From Owenia fusiformis (lineage: Eukaryota > Annelida > Polychaeta > Sabellida > Oweniidae): a DNA stretch of 64,000 nt. The stretch is taken from positions 21,189,754 to 21,253,753 of the forward strand of contig CAIIXF020000011.1 of NCBI GenBank assembly GCA_903813345.2, given 5' to 3'. The position numbers and the translations under genes are program-made. This document shows, piece after piece, positions 13,546 to 26,700 of the stretch. Every line of letters starts with the position of its first letter. The first letter of the stretch is position 1. The notes beneath the pieces were generated by a model. That model had not been told where the DNA came from. It made no database searches and saw only the letters and a list, made by a program, of their open reading frames with translations.

Positions 13546-14240
13546 AGTTTTCAATGTAGAACATTCTCTGTATGTTATCACTTATTTCAATCCATTTTAT
13601 AAGCGCATGTTTGACCTCAAGTATGGGATAAATATGTGTATTCCAAGCACAAAAGTATTATATACAAAGATATAGAAAAAGATGGACATTTTTGACCCAC
13701 CATGTATATAAGAAAATGACCATTGGGCACATCGAAAATTCAGATGTTCATAGACGAAACATTGTTCCCATGTAATTCATAGGGTAGTCATTTTTCCAAT
13801 GGATTGTAATGTCCCACATTGTCTCAGTGTTCAATGATATCCTGGGGAATTGTGTTAGATTCAATGAGAAGCATTTTTATTAGCTCATGAGTAAGATGGT
13901 TATCACCTCTCCAATACTTGTCAGAAAGCTTGATATTTCATGTTTTGTGATGTTTCTGTTGGTATTGTATTAGAACAACCCAAATAGTGACCACTTTTGC
14001 ACTTTTCCCTCTTTTGGGGGTGGAGGGATATCAGCATGACCAAACTGAAATCAAAAGCAAAATCATTAAGTCCTATTGCTTTTCTTAAAACACTAAAAAG
14101 TACCCAAAAATAATTCTGAGTAAGTGTAAGCTTGGCGAGTGTAAACGGTGATGGAAGTTGACTATTTTCCTTTCAAGATGGAGCTAGACTTTAGAAATAA
14201 GGGACACAGTGAACAATATTGTACATGAAAAATGACTGCC

Positions 14241-17200
14241 TTAAAATTTAACATGCCCCTTGGACATGCCTCGTACCTCAGTCATATCGTCATGCTCTTT
14301 CCAAACAGTTCCTAGATCTTTTGGGTTCCTTATATGCTCATCTCTCCCTAGCACATACATCTCAAGTGCTTTTCTCATCTGTAAACAAGATTCATTTAGA
14401 TAACAATAGCAAAAGTAATTTAATTTTCAACAATCTTTATTTAAGATAGAATTTTACTGTCCATTGCGCGTGTCATCCTAAATCACGCTCTCAGATAGGC
14501 TCTTGTTGGACGAGAATCAATCTTTCTAATTCAATCGTTCAACCCTATTTTTCAAGAAAACTAGATTGTAGGAAAAAAGTGTTATCAACATTGAAACTGT
14601 ACCTTAATTCTACTCAGCATTTTGTTTGCATCATACAGGATTTATTTTTGAGCATTTTAGCTAGAGGTTACAACTTTTTATTAATACTGTGAGTTAGTTC
14701 TAAATTATACCCCTCACAACACCTGAAAGGTGACATACCTGATGCGCACATCTCTGGTGAGGCATGGTCCCTATAGCGGTGCCTAGACCTGGGCAAAGTA
14801 CACTTCTGATCTGATCTGTACTCTCAGCTGTCTCATTATGCTGACTGACTACAAGATATATTTTAAGAACTAATATCTGAATACTACAGTTTTGTATTGA
14901 CCTTCAACATGTAACATATTTAAATACCATAATCTGTTGCCATGGTAACGAATATTGCATCAAATCTGAATGCTTTAAGAAAATGCCTATATGTTAGTGT
15001 TTTACACACAATCAACTGCCATGGTAATTGATGAATCAGTACCTGCTATGATGACTGCACGAAATGTACTATAAGCATTGACTGTTTTTGATACATCTAG
15101 TGGAACACGCATAGTAGGAGCAGATATCATGAATTTGATTGGTTGACCTTCATTGCATTTCGCCCAATCATCTCTCTTTTGGAGCTCTTGTACTTCTTCC
15201 GAGTCAATACCATGCTCAAATGTTGGAATGATCACTGCGTCTCCCTAATAATGAATGATAAGAATAAAGTACAGGTATATAAAAATGCATGATGTGAAAA
15301 GCCCTTTGTTCAAGCGAACACCTTTTCAAATTAAAATTTTGGTATAGAACCTCGACTTGCATTTTATCAGAACCTAGTAATGTGAACACCTCTAAAAAGA
15401 GAACACTTTTAGCAACATTCTTCTTACCACTAATAATTCCCCATACTTTTCCTTCCTAATGACTTCTTGGAGACGTCTCTGTAGCTGCCAGCCAAAATGC
15501 TTGCTATATGCCATATCTATGCCACCATCCATAAAACCAAAACTGTTTGCAGGTGATACCTAAATATTAGTACAAAAGAATCACATGTTACTAAAATCAT
15601 CAAGTCACAAGCTATGTGGGTTTTGTATTTCAGCTCTGTTATTTGAGTCATGACCAGCCATTCAGTGTATGAGTTATACTCGTACATCATCTAACAGTCT
15701 AAAATGTGGCATTACTGAGCATTTGGAAAGTTTAACTTTGCAAATGAAAGAGCATCACAGTTAAATTCAAACACATCTCATCTACTCAAGTAATTTTTTC
15801 AACTAATTATAGATGTCACTTGCACAAAAAATGATAATTAGGAGTCATAATATGAATGATCCAATAAATTGACTGTAAAGAAATAGCCTTGATTGAACAC
15901 AACTTATACAGAACAGGAATATTGATATCTTACTCGAGTCTCTAGCTTACGGAATATAGAGAAGGCTTTGGACCGAAGTAATTGATATCCTACCATACAG
16001 TCAAAACTTCTAAGAAATCACAAAAGGCAAGAACAAAAGAAAAACTGTAACCTGTTGAAACCAAAATCAACTTACAATAGCATCTGCACAGGGAGCTCTA
16101 TCTTTGAAGATGTCACGGCTTTCACAAACCTGCAATGCAAATAGAAGAACAAGGTGAAAAGCTTACATGGCATTTCGATGGAAAGACTTCCATGTAGGAA
16201 GGAAATGACAAGGACATGTCACAAGGCTGAAAGTACAAAACTTTGTGAGAAGACTTGAATCTGAAATTCTGGTTACTTTGATGGATTTTGATGAACTTAC
16301 TCAAGTCAATTCCTTGGGTCATTCAATCCATACACATTTCCGCCATGCCGCAAGTAGTAATCAGTAAATGATTGAATCGTGTATTATGATGATGATGATG
16401 ATGATGATGTACATTCAATTGACAATACTTGTAATTTGTGACTTTTACGAAAACTACAACAATAACTGAAGTGAATACCTCCATGTTCGCATGAATTTTT
16501 TCGAAAGTTTTCTAAAGAGTAGAACACTTAGGGACTCTGTCTCCAGTCTATGACACTGTTCTTACCTGTACTCTATTTGATGCAATGTGCTCCTCAAATT
16601 CTGTTTTCCAAGCAGCTTATCCCGTTCCAGGACTATAGTCCTGTACGGAGCCCATACATTTGCCTGTACGATTACAACTTGGGAGAATTATCTACGCCCC
16701 TTCCACTTAAGAAACCTACCTTAATGCATTCTAGAACTCAAAATGTAACTTCTAATATATTGGAACCGCCGATTGTCTGGGTTAGTTGGCAGAACGAGGT
16801 ATTTTTGTTTCTTATGGCTCTTTTGGTCGAAGTTCGATTAAGATGGCGGTTATAACGGAATTTCCCGAACTCTTCCGTAATAGCACGAACTTGGTTTTTC
16901 GTTACGTCACTTCCGTGTAAAATGGATTTGTCACCGGTAAGAGGGAATTTCGAAAATTTCGGACAATATTTTCAATATTTACTGCCATGTCGACATCCTA
17001 TGCTCTTAACTGTATACCGAATGGTTAAACAATGTTTCTTACCGGAAACAAATCCATTTTACACGAAAGTGATGTTACGAAAAACCAAGTTCGTGCTATT
17101 ACGGAAGAGTTCGGGAAATTCCGTTATAACCGCCATCTTAATCGAACTTCGACCAAAAGAGCCATAAGAAACAAAAATACCTCGTTCTGCCAACTAACCC

Positions 17201-17451
17201 AGACAATCGGCGGTTCCAATATATTAGAAGTTACATTTTGAGTTCTAGAATGCATTGAGGTAGGTTTCTTAAGTGGAAGGGGCGTAGATAATTCTCCCAA
17301 GTTGTAATCGTACAGGCAAATGTATGGGCTCCGTACAGGACCAAAGTCCGGGAACAGGATAACAAGCAGCTATCATTTTCTCATTCCTATCACATAATTT
17401 GAAGACAACATCTTTTAAATTCATGTCAGTTGATTCTACTGCGTCTGCCAT
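14241..17451 (-). CDS. macro-domain protein (ADP-ribose-binding type), exon split by a transposon
   Basis: Minus-strand exons are 17451-17363, 16616-16566 (one ancestral exon split by an insertion), 16129-16076, 15559-15428, 15244-15008, 14840-14739 and 14378-14241. Later junctions are phase 0 with GT-AG ends; the donor after 15008 is weak. Without the insert and one target copy the product is 264 residues. Family motifs are visible: LCDRNEKMIAAW near the N-terminus, VSPANSFGFMDGGID, SAPTMRVP, TVNAY, LCPGLGT and MRKALEMYVLGR. Macro domains of this kind bind ADP-ribose or remove it from proteins; the exact substrate is unknown. The start at 17451 puts the conserved N-terminus in place, although the frame is open to an ATG at 17718. 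If the insert is retained, the frame stops about 30 residues after MIAA. If it is spliced at its junctions, two residues are added. Confidence 0.8.
16387..16409. repeat. (GAT)n microsatellite
   Basis: About eight copies of a GAT/ATG triplet in an intron of the macro-domain gene. Confidence 0.9.
16617..17362. mobile_element. 746-bp palindromic DNA transposon inside a coding exon
   Basis: Its ends are TTATCCYGTTCC in inverted orientation. The arms are about 325 bp (16617-16944 and 17035-17362) with roughly ten mismatches, around a ~90 bp loop. It is flanked by the exact 8-bp direct repeat CAAGCAGC (16609-16616 and 17363-17370). Removing the element and one repeat restores an open macro-domain exon (minus strand: ATG ATA GCT GCT TGG AAA), so the insertion site is coding. 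On the minus strand the last base of one target copy plus the first element base make GT, and the last element base plus the first base of the other copy make AG. It has no convincing transposase. An 8-bp duplication fits hAT, P or Merlin-type elements; the family is not identified. Confidence 0.9.
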
Positions 17452-17761
17452 GCTCTCTGTTATGTCTCTGAAATAAGTATCGATGATGTGGAAATGTATT
17501 GATGGCATATAGCTATGTAAAATACATGAATCATGACCAAATATAAATATGCACCAAGTTTGTTTTGATACGTAAGGAATTCCCCGTGACCTCGTTTTCG
17601 AATTTTTCGTTAGGGGTTTTCCGTAAGATGTTCCAAGGATGGCGTGATATTGTGTTGACCTATCAGTATTTTCGTAATATATGGCCAAAATAAGATCAGT
17701 GAATGCGATAAGAAACATGGGAAGTAAACCATAAAAGACTACAGAAGATATAGATATAAAA
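17452..17761. promoter_or_regulatory. candidate bidirectional promoter region
   Basis: This 310-bp gap separates the proposed start codons of the macro-domain gene (-, 17451) and the ankyrin/SOCS gene (+, 17762). The two genes diverge, so both promoters must lie in or very near this interval. I see no clear core element that decides a start site, and both start codons are inferred. Confidence 0.45.
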
Positions 17762-20700
17762 ATGGAGGGTAGAGTCCCAGCTTACTTAGTGAGAGGTAAG
17801 TAATTTGTTGCAATATTTTTTTCATTTTTCATAAAATTTTTCAGTTTTTGATTTTATTTTGAATGATGAAATTCATAATTGAAGATTTTTCCATAACCTT
17901 AGGATGAAGAAAACGAAAGAAACCAAATTTATTCTAACTAATGTTTTAATTAATTAATTAGCACCTAGATCTTATGTGTCATGATTTTTTACGAAGCCCC
18001 CCACAAAATGGGCAGTGCCCTTCGTTCTATGGACCGGGGTAGGACCATTCCCATGACCTAAGTGCCGCTTTTATTAGCTTATATGGCAAATCATCAAGGC
18101 AACTGCCAAGTCGTCAAATGATACGATTGTGATTCAAGGTATGACATATCACATAAAACTATGACGTCACATATTTACTCTATCGAGCAACTAAACAAAC
18201 AAATAATCTTAGCGTCACACATCTTTGTCGATTCTATATTAATATGTGACATCATTAACATGTTACCTAACCAACACCAACACACGCATTAAAGTTTGCT
18301 GTTCGTGGATCAGTTTTCTCCATCAACATATGGCCCCGCATATGGCCTTCATATTTTTCTCGTGAAATTCAATGGATAATCTTGTTTAAACTTACAAAGT
18401 TCCATTTTTTTTTAAATTTAGCATGGCATAACTTTAAGGACAATCTGTACTTTCTATTATTTTGATAACCATGAAATCGTTCATTTTTGCACAAAATGTG
18501 CTTTAGTGTACCAATGTAAATTGAGTGATCTTTTCAAAATTGAAAATATTTCTCATCATGCAGACCTGCCTTAAAGCTGTTAAATCTTAAACAAAATAAC
18601 CATCTAACACAATGGTCAAATCAATCATTCTTCTGCAGGAATTTTGACTGAAGCCAGTTGTGATCTAACTCAAAGTTAATGAAAACAGTGAAAATGTCAA
18701 ATACTCCAAAAGATCTTTTTTCTTCAACTTTTAATCGTGACGTGAAGGCTTCTAAAAATGAATATCTGTGAAAGCCTTTGATTGATTAAAACATTTATTA
18801 TTTCAAATTTATGCATCAGCTTTTTCGAGCTAAGTTTCCACCATAAAAACTCACTCCATTTCTTCAAGGTATAACTATTTTATATCACATGCTTGTTCAG
18901 TTTGGGGGAGGTGTCTGGCGATCAGCTGATATTTGTTTATTTACTATTTATAACCTCTTTATATTTTGAATTGATTACTTGTTTATTTCTTACATTAAGT
19001 TTATATGTTGACTTTTGTTATCTCGGAACTATAAACATATCTCATTGAAAGTTCAAGCCAAAGTATGAACTGCATACCAAAGTACTTGAGTAGCCTTGAA
19101 TGGGATTACGTTCATGGGCAAAGGCTGAATCTGATATGATACTGGCATTTTATCCCCTGGAGAGACCTCACATATAGAACAAATACTTCTGCAATACTAT
19201 ATTTTTGCACATTTAGTATGTGTTACGACTGTACATTTTGACACAGTCTAGTGTGTTTTCATCCAATATTTTGTTCTTGCTGAATTCTATGTTAATAGGC
19301 TCGTTTGTAAGGGCTATTTAATTGGTAATAAGTTGCTTTGTTTCATTTTATATGTCAGAAGTTCCAGTGATAGCTGAGTGTTTTTTTTTTTATCACACCA
19401 TCGGTGGGATATAGTCGTCATACTGGTCGTGGTCGTGATCGTGGTCGTGATCGTCCCGCTTTTTGTCATCGCCGTTTAAGGAAAACTGCTCATCAGATTT
19501 TCTCCGAATTCGCAGAGATGATAGAGCATATGAAGTACTAGAGCTGATTAACTTTTGGGTGGCCATCTTGTTTTCTGGCGGCCATTTTGAAGGTTTTTTG
19601 AAAAATCTTGTCATTGCCATTTCAGGAAAACTGCTCATCGGATTTCCTGTACATGATATGCCTATTTGATGGTATGATCTCGTTCACGTCCTGTGCCTTG
19701 TTAACTGTGATTTCTATTGACATTCCTGGCTTTAAATCCCAGAGTGCTTTGAAATAGATATTATATTTTTATGTTAGTGTTTTGTCAAGGAATTAACCTC
19801 TGATAGAAGTCATCATGTGTAGCATTGAGAAAAACATGATGTGCCCACAAATTGAAAAATTATTGTTAACATATTTGTGTCATGCAGATGTCAGACTTTT
19901 TTAAAGTGCAGTATATCAAGCACTACTACCAAAGATCCAGGCATAGGAATATCATGAGCTGTCCATGAATAGATCATTCCTACATTCAATGTTTTATGAA
20001 TTAATGTCAATGTGACATTCATCTGTTCAGAAATTTTTTTGTCTGATTTTTTTTAAATCTGTGCTAATATTCCTAAACTTTTGGATTCAAATTTGTGTAA
20101 ATCTTGATCTAAAAACAAGGTATTTTACTTGAGAAAGGTCTGATAATGACGATTTTTTAAAGGTACCCAGTCTTATTTTTTGAGCCCACTTAAAGGCCCA
20201 GTTAACTCATATGAATGATGTGGTTAAAAAGTTTATGCTTTAACTCTTTATTGTGTTCAAATATGTAAGGGCGCTTGAAAAAATAGCTGAAGTGTTAAAA
20301 GTATCATATTAACTTAAGCATTAGGACTCAAGGAGTGTGTTATCAATCAGGAGTGCTTGAATATGATTGGAGTAGAAATCTTTGTTTTCTCAATTACACA
20401 TGGGGTGATATGATATGATGCTGTGTGTACATATGCAGGGGTTGTTCAATAAGTACTGATACAAGTGCTCTTATTTTCAATTTTGTGAGGGAATCAAGAT
20501 GAATTATTCAGGAATTGACGGTGATATGTGTGTCCATAGATAGACCAAATATTATGAATTTATTCTTGGCTTAAAGTTACACCAAATTAAGCATATATGA
20601 ATGAGGGTACTCGGAGCAGTTTATTCCTCATCATAAGTTGCTAAAAATAAAGTATTTTACACTTTTAGTGCATGTATTTCAATGCATTAGACCATTTATG

Positions 20701-23700
20701 TTATCCTTTCCGATGCTTTGACTTATTGAAGGTGTTCACTAAACCTAGATGTTACCAGAGGATTTCCTTTCCTACCTGAGTGCTTGATATTGTAGGCTAT
20801 TCAGTCCGTACCTACCTTTCTTGTGAGGCCAATCCGCCACCTACTAGGGTTCTATCAGACCATTAACATCAGTGTTCTACTTATTTTCCTTTTTTAAATC
20901 ATTTCCTTGCACCTTTTTATCCACTTCTAGGTCTAAAACTCAGTCTTCAGGGGTTTTATTAGCAGCAGGCAACAGTCGATTTTCACCGGTTGTTTTCACT
21001 AAATGGCCTGTTGTTTTTAGGGACTTTTCAACTTTTCCATGTTAAATTCATGATTTCCAATAATTTTGCCAGTTGTTTTCATTTATTTAGTCTGTTGTCA
21101 GAAATTCCAGTGAATCCCCTGGTCTTGCAACAATCTGGAAGAAAGATGTGGACTTGAATAAAGTGATAAATGAAAAGTAAAAACTGCTTCGAGTACAACC
21201 CTCATCCATATGTTCCACTTTAGCTGTAATTTTAAAAGTACTAAAAACAAGCTCATAATTAATTCAAATTTTGTCAGTATACAAGACATACATTTACCTT
21301 TAATCTAAGAAAATTTCATCTTGATTCCTTTAGAAATAAAAAAATGAGACCATTTGTATCAGAATTTATTGAACAACCATACAAATTATTGTCAGACTTT
21401 GACTCAGTACACTAGTACTGAAAGTGTACTTTGATGGGTGCAACAGCCAAATGCTTTTTGAATATCCGCTGAATGTTCGAGTGCTTTAATTATTTTATTT
21501 GCATATATTCTGGTATCTTTGGTATATATGGAGAATTCATTAATTTTGGGATCAACAGCTTGTACTTTCCCTTGTAGTATAAGTACTTTCTCTCGAGCAT
21601 TTGTTTATAAGTACTCTCTCTCAAGCATTTGTTAAAGAGAGGCTCTGATGAATCAGAATGGAAATCCTTCATGACCGAGTCATCGGCAAGTCACATCAGA
21701 AATGGCGAGACTTGATGCCTGGCTCTTATTGGTTGATAAGGACACATCCCATATGCTATATTGAGTAGTTTTCAATTTATTGACATAATTACTATTACGA
21801 AAATAGTATAATACTCTTGATAAGAAAATAGTTAGTTTATCTACATTTCATTTTTTACAACAAATATATTTACGGACCATCTGCTAAACACACATGCAGG
21901 AACTATATATGCTTTATGATCTAAAAAAGCCCTAATCCTGTTCTATAATGTCAAGGATCAAGGATATTTGCCAGGTTGTTGTTGTTTCTGAACTTTGGTA
22001 CAAACCAAAAACTTTCTGAAAATAACAAAGCAAACAATTATAATATAGTTGTTGTCTATTGATAGTGCAAGTTATAGATTCTTCTGGTTTCTAATTTTTT
22101 AGTGTACATGCTTTTTAAGATCTGAGTTAGGTCCAACTGAGTCATTTTACATTTTCAATCATCTGGTCATTATATTCTGTTGTATTTTCATATTTTCAAT
22201 CATCTGGTCATTATATTCTGTTGTATTTTCATATTTTCAACCATCTGATCATTATATTCTGTTATATTTTCACATTTTCAACCATCTGGTCATTATATTC
22301 TGTTGTATTTTCACATTTTCAACAATCTGGTCATTGTATTCTGTTGTATTTTCACATTTTCAACCATCTGGTCATTATATTCTGTTATATTTTCACATTT
22401 TCAACCATCTGGTCATTATATTCTGTTATATTTTCACATTTTCAACCATCTGGTCATTATATTCTGTTGTATTTTCACATTTTCAGCTTTGGTCCAGTAT
22501 TCATTTTGAGACATGGTGCCAGACTTTCTCATTTTCCCAATTTTCTTCTGTTGTTAGGATATGAAAAAGTTGTTTACTTGGAGCAGTTGATTAGATTTGT
22601 CCTATTGTCTATGTTATGCTGTCTATGTCAGGTTGACTGACACATGTTAAGTTGACTGACATGGCTAATGTTCTTGTCAAATGGCAAAATGAGATTTGGT
22701 AAACATTAAAAAAAGTTGGCAGACCTTTTTTCTTTTTTAATCTCCTTCCTGGTGGTCAGAATATCAATAACCAATGCTATTTGTATCTCAAGTACTTTTC
22801 ATGTCAACAGAACGGGGTGACATATTGTTATAGTCTTATAGACAGTGTTTGGTGATTGGTGTTTGGCATTCTGTGTTTGTAACAAATGGTAGTTGGTGAC
22901 ATATTTCAGGTCAATACCTTGTTTTCAAATGTCAGAGTCACTTTAACCCTTATTTCATAAACATATACAACAGTTTTTAAATTGAATTCCATGGGGAAGA
23001 ATAAATAGCTGAATAAAATCTATATGTAATATTATAGACTTGACCTTGACCTTAGAAAGTTCACAATCAATGGTAAATAACAAGATTACCCACTTTGAAT
23101 TGAAACCTGACAGCTTTCATTGCAGATTCTATGAATTGAATGTTTATATGTAGAAGTCAAAAATACAAGACATAGAGGTTCTTATACTTTTTGTACTAAT
23201 CGTACCTATGGACAGTGGAAATACTTCTGCAAAGAAACATTATCAAAGCAAACCAAGAATAGGCAATCTTGCACGAATACAAGAATACAAGAAAGTTATT
23301 CTCATATAAATTTGTATTATGCCATATTTCCATCTTTTTAAGACAAAACTGAGTGATCAAAACTAGTAAAATAACCTCAAATTAATTGAGACTTCATCTT
23401 TCAATTGTTATGACGTCATAACCAGTGGCGTAGCGTCATATACGCATAAAACGCCATAGCGCACTCTCAAAGTTTAGAGATAAGTGAATTTTTGATATTG
23501 AAATGACCCACGTTTAATATTTTGAAGTAATGGCCTAACATTTTATTAATCCATATTATTTTTTCGTAGTCGGAATTTCGTATTTTAAAACACTCCAGAA
23601 CGCTTCAAATGCAATCTAATTTTTTCAAATTTTCTTGGGGGAAAGAACCCCCCCTCAAAGCTCGTTCGCTTTGCTCACTCGTGGCATACACTCATAAAAT

Positions 23701-26700
23701 ACCCACGCTACGCCACTGATAACAATATAAAATACAAAGATATACATCGCAACAAAGCTCCATTGTTATGACGTCACAGGCTGTATGGCTGTATCTTGGT
23801 TATATTAATCATATGAAAAAAACACTCAAAATTGCCTGCTGGGCAGGTTATACCCATATAAAGCCCATATAAAAATATATCTATCTGAGGGATCGGATGC
23901 TACTTATTGATGCAAAATTACATGCATAAGAAATGTTATTATGTTAATGTTATCATAAAACCTTAATATCTAAAACACCTCTCTAATCTGAACACCTCTC
24001 AATGTGAACACTTCTTTGTCAAACTTAACCTTGTAAATGTGAGCCCCTGCTAATCCAGACACTTTAAGTGTTGTCTCAGTATTATCCAGATTAGACAGGT
24101 TTAAATGTACAAGGATAAGAGTGACCCTAATGTTACATTGTAAACAAGTGATCCTTGTATCCTCTTTGTGTTTATGTTGTAACAGGTGATGTTACGGAAA
24201 TGGCTTGTAAATTGTAAATTTATGATAAATGCTGGCAAAGAACTGATATACAGGGTGTCAAACAACAACGGCACCCCCCTCTACAGCAAAAAGTCCCGAA
24301 TGTTTCATATCGTGTCATACCTCATTTGAAAGATAATTTAATTCTGGAGGTACTCCTCAAATTTCATTTAATAAAACTGTATATTAAAAAAGCTACATTG
24401 TTTTTAAGTTTGCTCCTTCGGTACTTTGTTCGCTGCTCTGTTACTGGTTAAAGGTCAAATCTTCAGAAAGTGAAATATGAAAGAATTACCCCAGATTTCA
24501 ACTGCACTGAACATATGGGATCAGTTCTGAAAAACACCGTATAGGAACTGATGGACGAAGAGCCTCTTAAATAAAGATATAGTGAGGATGTATTTCTGTA
24601 GAATGTGAGGAAAGTGCTTAGAGGATTATGCAATGCTACACCTTTATCTGAATTTTCATTGAAATCATATCCGTCCAGATAAGCTGCTGTTTGAGTAGCA
24701 ACTGGTGGTCATACCAACTACTAAGAATCAGCTGTAAATCTGTAAAATTATATGATATAAAGCTAAAATTTCTCATGTAACTCCAGAATTAAATTGTCTT
24801 TAAAATGAGATATGACACACCATGTAACATTAAGTAGTTTTTGCTGTAGAGGGGGGTGCCGTGGTTTTTTGACACCCTGTACATTTGGGTTAATAGAGGA
24901 TTAAGGTCACATTCAAGGTTCTGTCGAGAATTCTGGATAAATAGGTCAGGGCTTAACTATATTTTTTGATTTAATATGTACAGAAATTATTTATGAAAAA
25001 ACTCATATTGAATATTGGGATCATTATTAAATGCTGTCATGCTGTTCAAATAGTTTGAATAGTATTGATATAATATTACTCATTTACTGTGCAACTTATG
25101 TTCATATCTAGTTTATATCCTTGACAAGCTTGGATATATTTCATATCCTGTTTACTTATTCTAAGTAAGCATTGTGACTTTTTAGTTAGATATCTAATGG
25201 GATTTAAATGAAAAATGCCACATATTAGTCATCAAAACCAAACATATTATCATGTTTTTGTCTCATGGAAATGGTAGGAAACTTGGTGCATGTACAGGGT
25301 TGGCAAATAAAAGTGGGACCCTCACATATATTCTTTTTAAAAGAGCAAATATGAAACCAATGTTGTAACAATGGGGGAGTTTTGTATATCAAAATAATGT
25401 TAGAATGAACGGTAGCAAAAGTTTCAAAAATGCATATGTACATTCATATGTAATGAAATGTGTTTTCCGAGATTGAGTGCTATTATCAGATAGAAACAGA
25501 CATATTAGATATCCATTTTCATAAATTGCTTCATTTTTAGAATGTAAATATTTCTTTGTGAATTGAAACATCACAAAACACATACCATACATTATTTGTT
25601 TTGAATTTGGCGAATTTGGCAAATCAGAAAAATTGCCTTGAATTAAATATTCGTCAAAATCCCCAGGAATTTGACATGGTTTTCAGTTGGTGCACTTATG
25701 TTTGTAAGAAAAATACCAAGATTGCTGGGGCTGTTTAAATTTAGAAATATTCAAAGATATTGATAATCAACAACCTGACAGTAGTGAGTGTCTTGAAATT
25801 AGATAGATATGAGATTTATCCCCTTGAAAAACAGCAAAATTAAATAGACGGTAGATACCAATATGTCTGGTATCCCAAAATCTCCAATGTAAGTAGCGCC
25901 AGATTAAAGATGAATTCAGTCATATTAAATTTTATTGAAGCTAATTAAATTCCCCATCTTTTGGTATTTAACACATGGTTTATTTGTGTGATCCTAAATA
26001 CTTTAAGAATGATACAAAGTGTCCCATGTTTTATTGCCCACCCTGTATGTTATTTGTTCATACACAATAAAAAATGGAAATGGTTTTCATTATGAAACAG
26101 AACACTGGATGGCATACAGTATAAAGATTGGAAGGATAGTAATCTCTTAAAATGTTCAAGTTTTAATCAAATCAGTAAAGATGCAATTTAATGTGAATAT
26201 TAAAGGATCTAGGCAGAGCAGACCTGTTATTGATTATCCGGGTAAGAGTTTGTTTTGTTTTACTTCAATTTCACGAGACAATGGGACAATTGGGTGATGT
26301 GATTTATTTTCTCTTCATGAAACAAAATCAACAGCATGGGTTGGATTAAAAAGATTGGTGAGGCAAAATAGCAGATTAAAAAATAGGAGAGGCAAATTTG
26401 AGGCACTTGAGCTCAAATATTATCAATAGACTTCAATTTTGCAGTTTTGTTGGAAAAAATGTCTCAGTTATTATATTTTTGTAATATTTTGGTTTGGTGA
26501 GACTGATGGCTCAATTTGCTTTAAAAAGTTAACCATTCTTGTGTAACATTTTAAACAAATCGGTGTTTAAATGTGAGAAATCAAACATGTGCTGAAAAAT
26601 ATTTATTTAAACATCCCAGACAAATAGAAATCCCTCACATGAAATATAGATCAATTCGATAAGAGTTAAAGGTGAACTTAAGTTCAAGGAAGTTGCACCC

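Larger units (their letters stand above)
11641..14240. other. convergent intergenic region with two palindromic elements
   Basis: It lies between the 3' ends of the zinc-finger gene (+) and the macro-domain gene (-). No exon is supported. It contains a TA-flanked element (12128-12687), a foldback element (13085-13545) and a short fragment near 12749 reading caggcccgtagccagg, like the hAT-type ends at 47817. Confidence 0.6.

Noticed and set aside
15002-15235. A 77-codon minus-strand frame as a separate small gene
   Set aside because: It is one internal exon of the macro-domain gene with a fitting acceptor and neighbours in phase.
17269-17718. A 149-codon minus-strand open frame taken as one protein
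   Set aside because: Its first part is the real macro-domain exon, but after MIAA it runs into the inserted palindromic element, and that tail is transposon sequence.
22221-22640. A 139-codon open frame with regular repeats
   Set aside because: It is the translation of the 41-bp satellite; all three forward frames are open for the same reason.
22486-22640. ILRHGARL peptide resembling the histidine acid phosphatase motif
   Set aside because: A short match at the end of the satellite with no other phosphatase text or matching exons around it.
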